A stretch of 64,000 nt of DNA from Desulfobacterales bacterium (lineage in GTDB: Bacteria > Desulfobacterota > Desulfobacteria > Desulfobacterales > JAHEIW01). The stretch spans positions 1 through 64,000 of the forward strand of contig JASJAN010000036.1 of assembly GCA_030066985.1 (NCBI GenBank), read 5' to 3'. The notes beneath the pieces are model-generated. The model saw nothing but the letters and a program-made list of their open reading frames with translations. It was not told the DNA's origin and ran no database searches. The translations under genes were made by a program, and so were the position numbers. Positions 49,723 to 58,130 of this stretch are shown piece after piece; positions within the stretch are counted from its first letter, which is position 1; every line of letters begins with the position of its first letter.

Positions 49723-51624
49723 ATGGCTTCACCAGTGATTAACGATCCGACCTTGATTGCAGCCCTGCTGACCACTCTGCTGCCGCTGTCGGCTTTCATC
49801 ATCATTATGGTGTTTACCCGCGCCTGGCCGCGGTTTTCGGCAGGATTGTCGATCGCAGCGATTGGTATCTCATTGGTCAGCGCTCTTTTTCTGATGGTCA
49901 AACACTGGGGGCTGACATCTCCGATTACCTTTACCTTCCGCTGGGTGGTCTCCGGTGACATTCAAATCCCCTTTGGGTATCTGCTGGATCCGGTCAGTCT
50001 GCTGATGCTGGTTGTGGTGACGGTGATCAGTTTTCTGGTTCAGGTGTATTCCATCGGTTATATGGCCGGGGATCCGGGCTTTTCCCGTTATTACGCATTT
50101 ATGTCACTCTTTGCCTGGGCAATGATGAGTCTGACCCTGGCGCCCACAATGCTTCAATTGTACATTTTCTGGGAGCTGGTGGGGCTTTCCTCCTATTTGT
50201 TGATCGGTTTTTGGTATGAAAAGTTCAGCGCGACAGAGGCCGGCAAAAAAGCATTTGTTATGACACGGTTCGGCGATGTCGCCTTTTTTATCGGGTTGCT
50301 GCTGGTGTTGGTGTATCTGGGCAATTTGAACATACTGGACATCAACGGACCGCATGTGCGCGCCCAAATGCCGCCGGTTTACATTACGCTGTCAGCTTTG
50401 CTGATATTTGGCGGTATTGTGGGTAAAAGCGCTCAATTTCCTCTGTTGACCTGGCTGCCGGACGCCATGGAAGGCCCCACGCCGGTCAGCGCCCTGCTGC
50501 ACTCAGCCACCATGGTTGCCGCCGGTGTCTATCTGTTTGCCCGTCTGTTTCCATACTTTAGCCTGTCGCCGACGGCCATGCTGATTTTTCTGGTGATCGG
50601 CACCATCAGCATGCTGATGGCTTCCACCATGGCGATGGTCAGCCGGGATATCAAGCAGGTATGGGCTTATTCGACCATCAGCCAGCTGGGCTTTATGATC
50701 ATGGGTCTTGCGGCCGGCAGCTATTTCGCCGGTGTTTATCACCTGACAACCCATGCCGGATTTAAGGCATTGCTCTTTTTGTGTTCCGGGGTTTTTATTC
50801 ACGCCTACGAATCCAATGATATTTTTGAGATCAGCGACCGGGGCGGTCGCAGCCTAAAAATTCCCACCATCTGTATCATTATCGCCGCGGCTGCTCTGGC
50901 CGGCCTGCCGCCATTGTCCGGGTTTTTCAGCAAAGAGTTAATTCTGGCCGGGCTGGCGGAATTAGACAACCCTATCTGGTTGGTGGCGGGATTGCTGGGC
51001 GCATTTTTGACCGCTTATTATGCCTTCCGCCTGATCTTCATTCTGATGTTTCCCGATACGGCCCAGCCACCGGCTTCAAACGCATCAGCGCAGGGCCATG
51101 CCAGTGATCACCATAGCACCCATTATGGACTGATGGCCTGGCCATTGATCATTTTAGCAGCCGTAACTGCCGTGCTGGGTTTATATCAGGAGCCGCTGGA
51201 CCACTTTTTAACCGGTCAAAGCACCCTTGCTGAGCAGGGGACTGCCCACCACGGGTGGCTGCCGTTTGTGGCTCTGGCGATCGCAGCAGCCGGGGTGGGC
51301 CTGGCCTGGTTTGAATTTGGCCGCCGAAACGCCGCAAGGGTGGGGTTCGTGGAAAAAATGCCGGCGCTGAAAACCCTTTTTGCCCGTCGCTGGTATATCG
51401 ATGATTTCTATCGCCTGTGCCTGAACACCATCGTTTATAAAGGATTGGCCAACTTTTGTAAGCAAAACGATGATCATGTCATCGATGGCAGCATTGACGG
51501 TCTAAGCAACGCAACTATTGCCAGCGGCCGGATTTTATCCCGTCTGCATCTGGGGATGGTGCAGTACCGGTTGCTGGTTATTTTTATTGTTCTGGTTTTG
51601 TTGGCTGTATATTTCATATTTTAA
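49723..51624 (+). CDS. nuoL: NADH-quinone oxidoreductase subunit L
   Basis: 633 residues, 15-16 membrane segments. The antiporter motif LTLAPTMLQLYIFWELVGLS holds the key Glu near residue 150, and FLLTWLPDAMEGPTPVSALL and AWAYSTISQLGFMIMGLAAG-like VWAYSTISQLGF hold the Lys/His region. The C-terminal amphipathic lateral helix is predicted at about 550-590 (WYIDDFYRLCLNTIVYKGLA), followed by one more membrane segment. It is the most distal proton pump of the membrane arm. The ATG follows GAAAGGA. Confidence 0.97.
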   Translation: MASPVINDPTLIAALLTTLLPLSAFIIIMVFTRAWPRFSAGLSIAAIGISLVSALFLMVKHWGLTSPITFTFRWVVSGDIQIPFGYLLDPVSLLMLVVVTVISFLVQVYSIGYMAGDPGFSRYYAFMSLFAWAMMSLTLAPTMLQLYIFWELVGLSSYLLIGFWYEKFSATEAGKKAFVMTRFGDVAFFIGLLLVLVYLGNLNILDINGPHVRAQMPPVYITLSALLIFGGIVGKSAQFPLLTWLPDAMEGPTPVSALLHSATMVAAGVYLFARLFPYFSLSPTAMLIFLVIGTISMLMASTMAMVSRDIKQVWAYSTISQLGFMIMGLAAGSYFAGVYHLTTHAGFKALLFLCSGVFIHAYESNDIFEISDRGGRSLKIPTICIIIAAAALAGLPPLSGFFSKELILAGLAELDNPIWLVAGLLGAFLTAYYAFRLIFILMFPDTAQPPASNASAQGHASDHHSTHYGLMAWPLIILAAVTAVLGLYQEPLDHFLTGQSTLAEQGTAHHGWLPFVALAIAAAGVGLAWFEFGRRNAARVGFVEKMPALKTLFARRWYIDDFYRLCLNTIVYKGLANFCKQNDDHVIDGSIDGLSNATIASGRILSRLHLGMVQYRLLVIFIVLVLLAVYFIF

Positions 51625-51641
51625 GGATGTGAGCCGAGAAA

Positions 51642-53114
51642 ATGGCGATTGCCGAATTTCCATATCTGACATGCATCTTGCTAAGTTGCGTCATTGGCGT
51701 TTTGGTGATGCTTTTTATGCCTGAACGCCATTCGCAGGCGATCAAATGGGTGGCGGCGATTTTTTCCGGCATCACACTGGTACTGTCCCTGTACTTGTTT
51801 TTTGCATATGACAAAAGCCAAGGCGGGCTCCAGTTTGTTGAAAAAGTCGTCTGGGTCGAGTCTGTAGGGATCACCTATTTTAATGCGGCCGACGGATTCA
51901 ACTTGCCCAATTTATTGCTGACCGGAATTGTGTTTTTCACAGGTGTGCTGACGATGTGGGAAATGCAAAACCGTGTCAAAGAGTTTTACATACTGTATTT
52001 TGTGATGGTCACCGGTGTGTTTGGGCTCTTTATGAGCCTGGACTTGTTTTTCATTTTCGTCTGGTATGATGTATCGCTGTTTCCGATGTATTTGCTGATC
52101 GCTGTCTGGGGAACAACGCGCAAAGAATATGCTGCCATGAAGTTGACCCTGTACTTGCTGGCCGGCAGTGCGCTAATCTTACCGGCGATTGTTTATCTAT
52201 TTGTCAAATCCGGCCTGCATACATTTGACCTCGTCACCCTGATGCAGCCGGGAACTTTCAGTGCCGACCAGCAGAAATTTGCCTTTATTTTGCTTTTTAT
52301 AGGCTTTGGCATTCTGGCTGCTGTATGGCCCTTCCATACTTGGTCACCGGTCGGCCATGTTGCCGCCCCGCATGCCGTCAGCATGGTGCATGCCGGTGTG
52401 TTGATGAAAATCGGCGCATTTGGCGTGTTGCGAGTGGCGATTCTGCTTTGCCCGGAGGGCTGGCAATACTGGTCGAATCTGATGGCGTCTTTGGCTGCTG
52501 TGGGCATTGTTTATGGTGCGCTGGCGGGTCTGCGCCAAACCGATCTTAAATATGTGATTGGATATTCCAGTGTTTCCCACATGGGCATTGTCGGCCTGGG
52601 GCTGTCAACGGTTAGCGTTGACGGACTGAACGGCGCTATTTTTCAGATGTTTGCTCATGGGGTAATGACGGCGCTGTTCTTTTCGTCGGTGGGCTATATT
52701 TACGACCGAACCCATACAAAGGCAATTGACGAGTTGGGTGGCTTAAGCCGTATTATGCCGGTGGCGTCGACGTATTTTATCGTGGCGGCCATGGCCAGTA
52801 TGGGGATCCCCTGCCTGGCCAGTTTCTGGGGAGAGTTGGTGGTTTTCATCTCAGCTTTCAAGGTCTATCCGATTCGCGGTTCGATAGCTGTTGCTGCCCT
52901 GGTGGTCAGCGCCCTTTTTATGCTGCGGATTGTGCAAAAAACATTTTACGGTCCGAAAAACACCAAATTTGAACAACTGCCGGATGTATCCCTTCGACTG
53001 GGAATTCCGCGCATGATTCTATTGGCGGTCCTGGTAATTTTTGGCCTTTTTCCGTCTTTGCTATTTGATGTAATCGATACAGCAACCATTCCATTCATTA
53101 ACGGGTTACCCTGA
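51642..53114 (+). CDS. nuoM: NADH-quinone oxidoreductase subunit M
   Basis: 490 residues with 14 membrane segments. DLFFIFVWYDVSLFPMYLLI has Asp in place of the usual Glu (normally FWELxLLPMY), so the canonical Glu is replaced by Asp near residue 145. WPFHTWSPVGHVAAPHAVSM, VIGYSSVSHMGIVGLG and FMFAHGVMTALFFS-like QMFAHGVMTALFFS motifs follow. It is the central antiporter-like pump. The gene starts 17 nt after nuoL. Its stop overlaps the nuoN start by 1 nt (TGATG), so the two are coupled. Confidence 0.96.
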   Translation: MAIAEFPYLTCILLSCVIGVLVMLFMPERHSQAIKWVAAIFSGITLVLSLYLFFAYDKSQGGLQFVEKVVWVESVGITYFNAADGFNLPNLLLTGIVFFTGVLTMWEMQNRVKEFYILYFVMVTGVFGLFMSLDLFFIFVWYDVSLFPMYLLIAVWGTTRKEYAAMKLTLYLLAGSALILPAIVYLFVKSGLHTFDLVTLMQPGTFSADQQKFAFILLFIGFGILAAVWPFHTWSPVGHVAAPHAVSMVHAGVLMKIGAFGVLRVAILLCPEGWQYWSNLMASLAAVGIVYGALAGLRQTDLKYVIGYSSVSHMGIVGLGLSTVSVDGLNGAIFQMFAHGVMTALFFSSVGYIYDRTHTKAIDELGGLSRIMPVASTYFIVAAMASMGIPCLASFWGELVVFISAFKVYPIRGSIAVAALVVSALFMLRIVQKTFYGPKNTKFEQLPDVSLRLGIPRMILLAVLVIFGLFPSLLFDVIDTATIPFINGLP

Positions 53115-54538
53115 TGAAGTGGATGATATTCAGCCCTGAAATTTATTATCTTCTGGCAAGTCTGTGGTTCCTGGCACTCTCAATGCTGCCGCCAACCCGC
53201 GCCAGGCGCGATTATTTCAGCGCCTTGTTTCTGGCCGCCGGCGGTGTATTGGTGAGCCTGATGACGGTCAGATCGGGCGGGCTGCTGTTTTTCAACACCT
53301 ATCAGATTGATCTGTTCTCACAGGTATTTAAGGTGTTGCTGTCCCTAGGGCTCTTTTTGATCATTTGCCTGTGTGCCAATTTAAGCGGTGTCCGTGAAAA
53401 GCACCATTCAGATTTTTATCTGCTCCTGTTTGTCTGCACCCTGGCAATGCTGCTGCTTGTCAGCAGCCGGCACCTGTTGGCGATTTATGTATCGCTTGAG
53501 CTCTCAAGTTATGCCCTGTACATTCTGGTGGCGCTACGAAGCGATAAAGAATTGGGCATTGAGGCCGCGATGAAATATTTTCTGATTGGCATCACCGCCT
53601 CGGCTGTAATGCTCTTTGGTCTGGCGTTACTATATGCAACCACACAGGCGGCGCATATCGATGATATGCTGCGGGTCATCCCTGCGGTTATCGATAAACC
53701 TGCTGTTATCCTCGGGCTGCTGCTGACCCTCAGCGGGTTCTTTTTCAAACTGGCGGTTTTCCCCTTTCATTTCTGGGCGCCGGATGTATACCAGGGCGCC
53801 GCCCATCAGGTGACCGCTTATATCGCCACCGCCTCCAAGGTAGCCGCCATTGCCCTGTTAATCCGTATGATCGCCTCTGTGGGTGGCGATGATGCCAGCA
53901 ATTATCTGGCGCACGCATTGGTGACCCTTGCGATTATTTCGATGACTGTCGGCAATTTGGCCGCCATCGTCCAAAAAGATGTCAAACGGCTGCTGGCCTA
54001 CTCAACGGTGGCTCACGGCGGCTACCTGTTAATCGGTATCCTAAGCATGAGCGCCGCTGGCTACGGCAGCGCCATTTTTTATGCCGGATCCTTGCTGATC
54101 ATGAAATTCACCGCCTTTTTGGTAGTTGTAAAGGTGGCCGATGATGGACGCAACATCCAGGTAGATGAGCTGGCCGGACTGCATCAGCGTTCTCCACTAC
54201 TGGCAATGGCCCTGATGGTATCTATTTTTAGCCTGGCAGGCATACCACCAACGATTGGTTTCAGCGCCAAGCTCTTTGTTTTTGTGGCAGCCATGGAGCA
54301 GGGGTACTTTACGTTGGTGCTGATTGCGATGCTGAATGTTTTGATTTCTCTTTATTATTATCTTTTGGTTTTAAAAGCCGCTTATTTGCTCAAACCGGAT
54401 AGCGTCCAGCCTGACCTGCAGCTGTCCCCCTCACTAAAATTGCTCACCGGCACACTGATTTTGGTTATGGTTGGGCTGGGTATTTATCCAACTCTTCTGC
54501 TCGAAGTTGCCGACGCCGCCGTCCGCGCACTCCTGTAA
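53114..54538 (+). CDS. nuoN: NADH-quinone oxidoreductase subunit N
   Basis: 474 residues with 14 membrane segments. The conserved stretches are HLLAIYVSLELSSYALYILV (Glu near 130), FKLAVFPFHFWAPDVYQGA and LLAYSTVAHGGYLLIGIL, which hold the Glu/Lys/His channel residues. It completes the membrane arm and the gene order A-BCD-E-F-G-H-I-J-K-L-M-N. No accessory gene interrupts the cluster. A hairpin element with a CCGCC module follows and may end the transcript. Confidence 0.97.
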   Translation: MKWMIFSPEIYYLLASLWFLALSMLPPTRARRDYFSALFLAAGGVLVSLMTVRSGGLLFFNTYQIDLFSQVFKVLLSLGLFLIICLCANLSGVREKHHSDFYLLLFVCTLAMLLLVSSRHLLAIYVSLELSSYALYILVALRSDKELGIEAAMKYFLIGITASAVMLFGLALLYATTQAAHIDDMLRVIPAVIDKPAVILGLLLTLSGFFFKLAVFPFHFWAPDVYQGAAHQVTAYIATASKVAAIALLIRMIASVGGDDASNYLAHALVTLAIISMTVGNLAAIVQKDVKRLLAYSTVAHGGYLLIGILSMSAAGYGSAIFYAGSLLIMKFTAFLVVVKVADDGRNIQVDELAGLHQRSPLLAMALMVSIFSLAGIPPTIGFSAKLFVFVAAMEQGYFTLVLIAMLNVLISLYYYLLVLKAAYLLKPDSVQPDLQLSPSLKLLTGTLILVMVGLGIYPTLLLEVADAAVRALL

Positions 54539-54597
54539 AGATATATTCAACCTTATTGGGGAAAAATGTAAGAAAAGAGCTATATCCAAAAATAATA

Positions 54598-54660
54598 GAT
54601 CGTTTTACAGGTTAGCCGCCTGAGGCGGGCAAGCCGGTAACGGGCTCAACCTGTAAGATC
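54598..54660. repeat. Hairpin with embedded CCGCC module after nuoN
   Basis: GATC and TTACAGGTT-AGCC on the left pair with GGCT-C-AACCTGTAA and GATC on the right. The arm is interrupted by CCGCC-TGA-GGCGG (54616-54628). It lies between nuoN and the convergent DUF1178 gene, with weak T content after it. Confidence 0.65.
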
Positions 54661-54723
54661 AATTTCCCAAAAACAGTTTTAAGGCGGAATAATTAGAATG
54701 ATTAGTGAAAATAATTGAAAGGA

Positions 54724-55143
54724 TTAGGCGTCGGTGTCCGGTCTCTCCGGCATGGGGATTTTAAGAAATTCAATGCCTTCTTCTTGAAGCATTTTTTCTT
54801 CTTCTTTGGTGCTCACGCCGCGAATATTACGCGGCTCTTCAACACCATAGTGGATTTTTAAGGCCTCTTTTGCAAAGTCGCAGCCGACGTCGTCGAAATT
54901 TTTATCAACAAAATCAACTATTTCTTTGCCAACTTTTTTCAGTTGTGCTTCCTCTAGCGAAACCTTTTTCGGTATTTGTGAGGATTTGATCGCAAAGGTG
55001 GAGGGGATTCTAGATACACCGGTACTGTTGCACACCGGACAGGCGATCAAGCCTTTCTTTTTCTGACCTTCATAGGCATTGCTGTCTTCAAACCAGCCTT
55101 CAAAAGAATGGCCTTGGACACATTGCAGATCATATGCGATCAT
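54724..55143 (-). CDS. DUF1178 family protein
   Basis: 139 residues. The family start is clear: MIAYDLQCVQGHSFEGWFED, then ACPVCNSTGVSRIPS with a Cys-x-x-Cys that, with Cys8 and His11, forms a probable zinc ribbon. The remainder is helical with DVGCDFAKEALKIHYG and an RNIRGVSTKEE motif also typical of DUF1178. The function is unknown; the protein is cytoplasmic and probably binds zinc. It is convergent with the nuo cluster and not part of it. Confidence 0.92.
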   Translation of the reverse strand: MIAYDLQCVQGHSFEGWFEDSNAYEGQKKKGLIACPVCNSTGVSRIPSTFAIKSSQIPKKVSLEEAQLKKVGKEIVDFVDKNFDDVGCDFAKEALKIHYGVEEPRNIRGVSTKEEEKMLQEEGIEFLKIPMPERPDTDA

Positions 55144-55526
55144 ATAGGAACACCACCCGCATTAAAGAATTAGCGTAAACAACAACCACTAGAAAAATCT
55201 GACACCTTCCATTTAAGACCAAAAACTTAGCGTATAATTAACACGTTTGTCAATAAATTTAAAGGCGTTATGTTTAATTTGTCTAATTTGACAGAATGTT
55301 GTAAAATAAGACACAGAGCAGATTTTTGTTTTAAAAAATCGGATCGATCCGCACCGCAAGCATTTGGTACGGCTTTATATCGCCATTTTCCAAAGGACCG
55401 CATTGCGGTATAAGGGGTCATATAAAAAATCGTTTGAAAATCAGAGCGCTTTTTGACACCTATAACAGATCCGCCGTTTATCCCAATTTAATGAATGCTA
55501 AAATATCGAATCTGAAAGGGCCTGTT
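55144..55526. other. Intergenic region before the SH3 protein
   Basis: 380 bp without a supported gene. It contains a TTGACA at 55288-55293 and a TGTCTAATTTGACA partial palindrome, plus a small ACCGC-ATT-GCGGT hairpin at 55397-55409. Promoters for the two divergent genes must lie here. Confidence 0.4.
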
Positions 55527-56195
55527 ATGAATTTTTCGTTCAAACGTTTCGGAGTCTGTGGGCTGTTATTGATTTTAAGTCTATGTGCCACTGCGATACA
55601 GGCGGAAACCATGTTTATTTCTGACAATTTGAAAATAACGTTGCGATCCGGGCCGAGCACCGGAAACAAAATACTGGCAGTGCTTCAATCCGGTCAGACA
55701 GTTGAAGTTGTGAACCCCGGTGATGAATGGTCCCAGGTCACCATGGCCGATGGAAAAGAGGGCTGGGTCCTGAGTCGCTATCTAACCCCTAATCCAACCC
55801 ATAACCTGAGACTGGAACGGCTGGATACCAAGCATAAAAACCTAATGGCCCAGGCCGCCGCCTTGCTTGAGGAAAACAATAAGCTCAAAGCCGAAAGCAA
55901 AAGGCTCAGAAGCGAGTTTCAGACCACGCAAAATCAGATGCAAAAAACCACCAGCGAATATGAAACCCTCAAAACGGAAGCCGCCGAATTTTTAACTCTC
56001 AAGGCCAATTATGATCGAGCGGCTTCACAACTGGCTAAACAAACCGAAAAGGCCCAAACGCTTGAAGAACAGTTGACCAAGATGGAAATGAATTACGCTA
56101 TAAAGTGGTTTCTGGCCGGATCGGCGGTATTGATTGTGGGGTTTTTAATTGGATTCAGCACCAAGCGTCAGCGCCGGCGCCCATCGCTGGTCTGA
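55527..56195 (+). CDS. TIGR04211-type SH3 domain and coiled-coil envelope protein
   Basis: About 222 residues. The signal peptide is MNFSFKRFGVCGLLLILSLC, cleaved near IQA-ET. A bacterial SH3 domain follows: MFISDNLKITLRSGPSTGNK and WSQVTMADGKEGWVLSRYL. A long coiled coil spans about 95-185 (heptads in ALLEENNKLKAESKRLRSEF). One C-terminal membrane anchor (WFLAGSAVLIVGFLIGFST) ends in KRQRRRPSLV. This order matches the TIGR04211 family. It probably binds peptidoglycan from the inner membrane. The longer frame from 55434 has no ribosome site; AAAGGG precedes ATG 55527. Confidence 0.88.
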   Translation: MNFSFKRFGVCGLLLILSLCATAIQAETMFISDNLKITLRSGPSTGNKILAVLQSGQTVEVVNPGDEWSQVTMADGKEGWVLSRYLTPNPTHNLRLERLDTKHKNLMAQAAALLEENNKLKAESKRLRSEFQTTQNQMQKTTSEYETLKTEAAEFLTLKANYDRAASQLAKQTEKAQTLEEQLTKMEMNYAIKWFLAGSAVLIVGFLIGFSTKRQRRRPSLV

Positions 56196-56285
56196 TTTTA
56201 AAAGCGGGATTGCTACGCATTGATTTTTGAAAACCGGCATTGAGTGCCTGGCGATAGAAGAATTCATCTTCTTGGGCGCTCTCAA

Positions 56286-56314
56286 TTGACAGGATCGCGG
56301 AATATCATTATATT
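56286..56314 (+). promoter_or_regulatory. Sigma-70-type promoter before the CorC/HlyC gene
   Basis: TTGACA (56286-56291), 17-bp spacer, TATATT (56309-56314). It implies a leader of about 165 nt before the ATG at 56490. Confidence 0.7.
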
Positions 56315-56489
56315 AGCAAACTGAAAGAGGTTATTGACCCTATTTCAGCCTCCAACCCGAACTTTTAAATTGGAGTGCAAGCCCAAGAACGCTTGTGGCC
56401 TGCGTCTTGCTTTGTGACAGAGTTTTCTCATCACCGGTGCAGGACGTAGGGATTGCCGCTCAACCTAAAGGTTAGAGTTAACAGCATTG

Positions 56490-57752
56490 ATGCTATCGAA
56501 CCAAGTTTTCATCCTAATTCTTCTGCTTTTACTCTCCGGATTTTTCTCTTCCGCTGAAACCGCTCTGTTTTCCATCAGCAAAGCCAGGGCCATTCATCTG
56601 GCCAAACAAAAAGGGGCGACCAATCGGCTGATAAAAAAAATGAAGGACGACCCGCACCGGCTTCTGTCAACCATTCTGATAGGCAATAACTTTGTCAATG
56701 TCGGTGCTTCTGCCATCGCCACCGCTATCACCATCGATCTGGTCGCAAGCCATGCGGTGGGCATCGCCACTGGAATCATGACCTTCCTGATTCTGATTTT
56801 TGGTGAAATTTTTCCCAAGTCAATCGCCACCCGCAACAATGTTTTAATTGCGCGCTTTGTCATATTCCCGTTGTATTGGCTTTCGATTTTATTGACGCCC
56901 ATAATTTTATTTCTAAATTTTATTCCCAAAATGACCGGTAAAATCCATAAAAAGCCGATTGTGACCGAAGAGGAATTGATGACCTTCGTTGAAGTTGTCG
57001 AAGAAGAAGGGGGGATTGAAGAGGAAGAAAAGGAACTGATTGAAAATATTTTTGAATTTGACGATACCAATGCGTCTGAAATCATGACGCCCAGAGCCGA
57101 TATGTTCGTTATTAATGCAGATGAGGTCCTAAAGCTGGAAGAGATCGTTCGATCCGGCTATACCCGTATCCCGATTATCGAAGGCAATATCGACCATGTG
57201 GTGGGTATCTTAAACGTCAAAGATTTACTCATGCATCAGGTCACAGCCAAATCTGATGAAGCGCCTGATGTGCGCAAAATCATGCGCAAGCCTTATTTCG
57301 TGCCCGAGAATAAGAAGTTGGATAGTTTACTGAAACAATTTAAAACACGAAAACAGCATCTGGCCATTATCGTTGATGAGCATGGCGGTGTATCCGGTCT
57401 GATAACTCTCGAAGATGCACTGGAAGAAATCGTTGGCGAAATCGTTGATGAGACCGACACTTTCGAACCGAATATTGTAAAGCTCAAACCCCATGAGTGG
57501 CGCGTTCTGGGTAAATCCGAAATTGATGAAGTCAACGAGAAGATACCCATGAACATACCGGACTTAAAGGATTATGACACTTTTTCCGGCTATGTTCTCA
57601 ATCAAATCGGCCGAATACCCCATGAGAAAGAAGAAATTATACTGGGCCACTTCCTGATCACAGTCAATGAGATGGACGGCAACCGTATCAGCGAATACAT
57701 CGTTCGCCAGAAAGAAATCGATCCCCCCAAGGAAGCCTCAACCGCTTCATAG
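56490..57752 (+). CDS. CorC/HlyC-type CNNM transporter with CBS domains
   Basis: 420 residues. The N-terminal CNNM/DUF21 domain has three to four membrane segments: LLLLLSGFFSSAETALFSIS and LLSTILIGNNFVNVGASAIA are diagnostic. Two CBS domains follow (about 205-325; ASEIMTPRADMFVINADE and IRKIMRKPYFVPEN), then a C-terminal CorC_HlyC domain with TFSGYVLNQIGRIPHEKEEI. Proteins of this type are linked to magnesium and cobalt efflux. The start is ATG 56490; the TTG three bases earlier is less likely. It has its own promoter. Confidence 0.93.
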   Translation: MLSNQVFILILLLLLSGFFSSAETALFSISKARAIHLAKQKGATNRLIKKMKDDPHRLLSTILIGNNFVNVGASAIATAITIDLVASHAVGIATGIMTFLILIFGEIFPKSIATRNNVLIARFVIFPLYWLSILLTPIILFLNFIPKMTGKIHKKPIVTEEELMTFVEVVEEEGGIEEEEKELIENIFEFDDTNASEIMTPRADMFVINADEVLKLEEIVRSGYTRIPIIEGNIDHVVGILNVKDLLMHQVTAKSDEAPDVRKIMRKPYFVPENKKLDSLLKQFKTRKQHLAIIVDEHGGVSGLITLEDALEEIVGEIVDETDTFEPNIVKLKPHEWRVLGKSEIDEVNEKIPMNIPDLKDYDTFSGYVLNQIGRIPHEKEEIILGHFLITVNEMDGNRISEYIVRQKEIDPPKEASTAS

Positions 57753-57893
57753 TTCAGCCAGCTGTTATTCCTTTTGCCTCTTAGCGTTACTTCCCAGCTA
57801 TGAGTTGTCCAAATCTATTTTATTTAGGTGTCAGGCGTTCCGCCGCAGGCGGATTCAGGTGTCAGGTTCAAAAGTTCCGCCCGAGGCGGTTCT
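57753..57893. repeat. GTGTCAGG units with two CCGCC modules
   Basis: Two modules, CCGCC-GCA-GGCGG (57840-57852) and CCGCC-CGA-GGCGG (57877-57889), are each flanked by GTGTCAGG-type units. They sit directly upstream of the element with 22-bp inverted ends. Confidence 0.7.
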
Positions 57894-58071
57894 GGTTTCA
57901 GGTGTCGGGTGTCAGCATTTAGCAGGTTTCAGGTTTCAGTGTTCAGGTGTCAGGGAAATTTAGACTAAAATATGAAAATAACAAAAACATTCGACCGTTA
58001 TGGCTACTGAGTAGCAAAGGTACGATATTGGTCACCGAAGGCCTGACACCTGACACCCGACACCTGAAACC
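57894..58071. repeat. GTGTCAGG-family element with perfect 22-bp inverted ends
   Basis: The end at 57894-57915 is the exact reverse complement of 58050-58071. The interior shares AGACTAAAAT, CATTCGACCGTTA, AGCAA and CCGAAGGCC with the element at 14825-14963, in the same order. No open frame of note. Confidence 0.75.
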
Positions 58072-58130
58072 ATTGTTAACGGCTATTTGGAATTTTTTCC
58101 TTGAAGATAACAGAGAAGAGTATGATCGCG

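Noticed and set aside
56594-57085. Minus-strand 163-codon Ser/Ile-rich frame
   Set aside because: It is the antisense shadow of the CorC/HlyC gene and has no independent support.
57753-58071. Possible coding frames in repeat DNA (57667-57963, 57947-58177)
   Set aside because: They read through inverted repeats, overlap the end of the CorC/HlyC gene and have no protein-like features.
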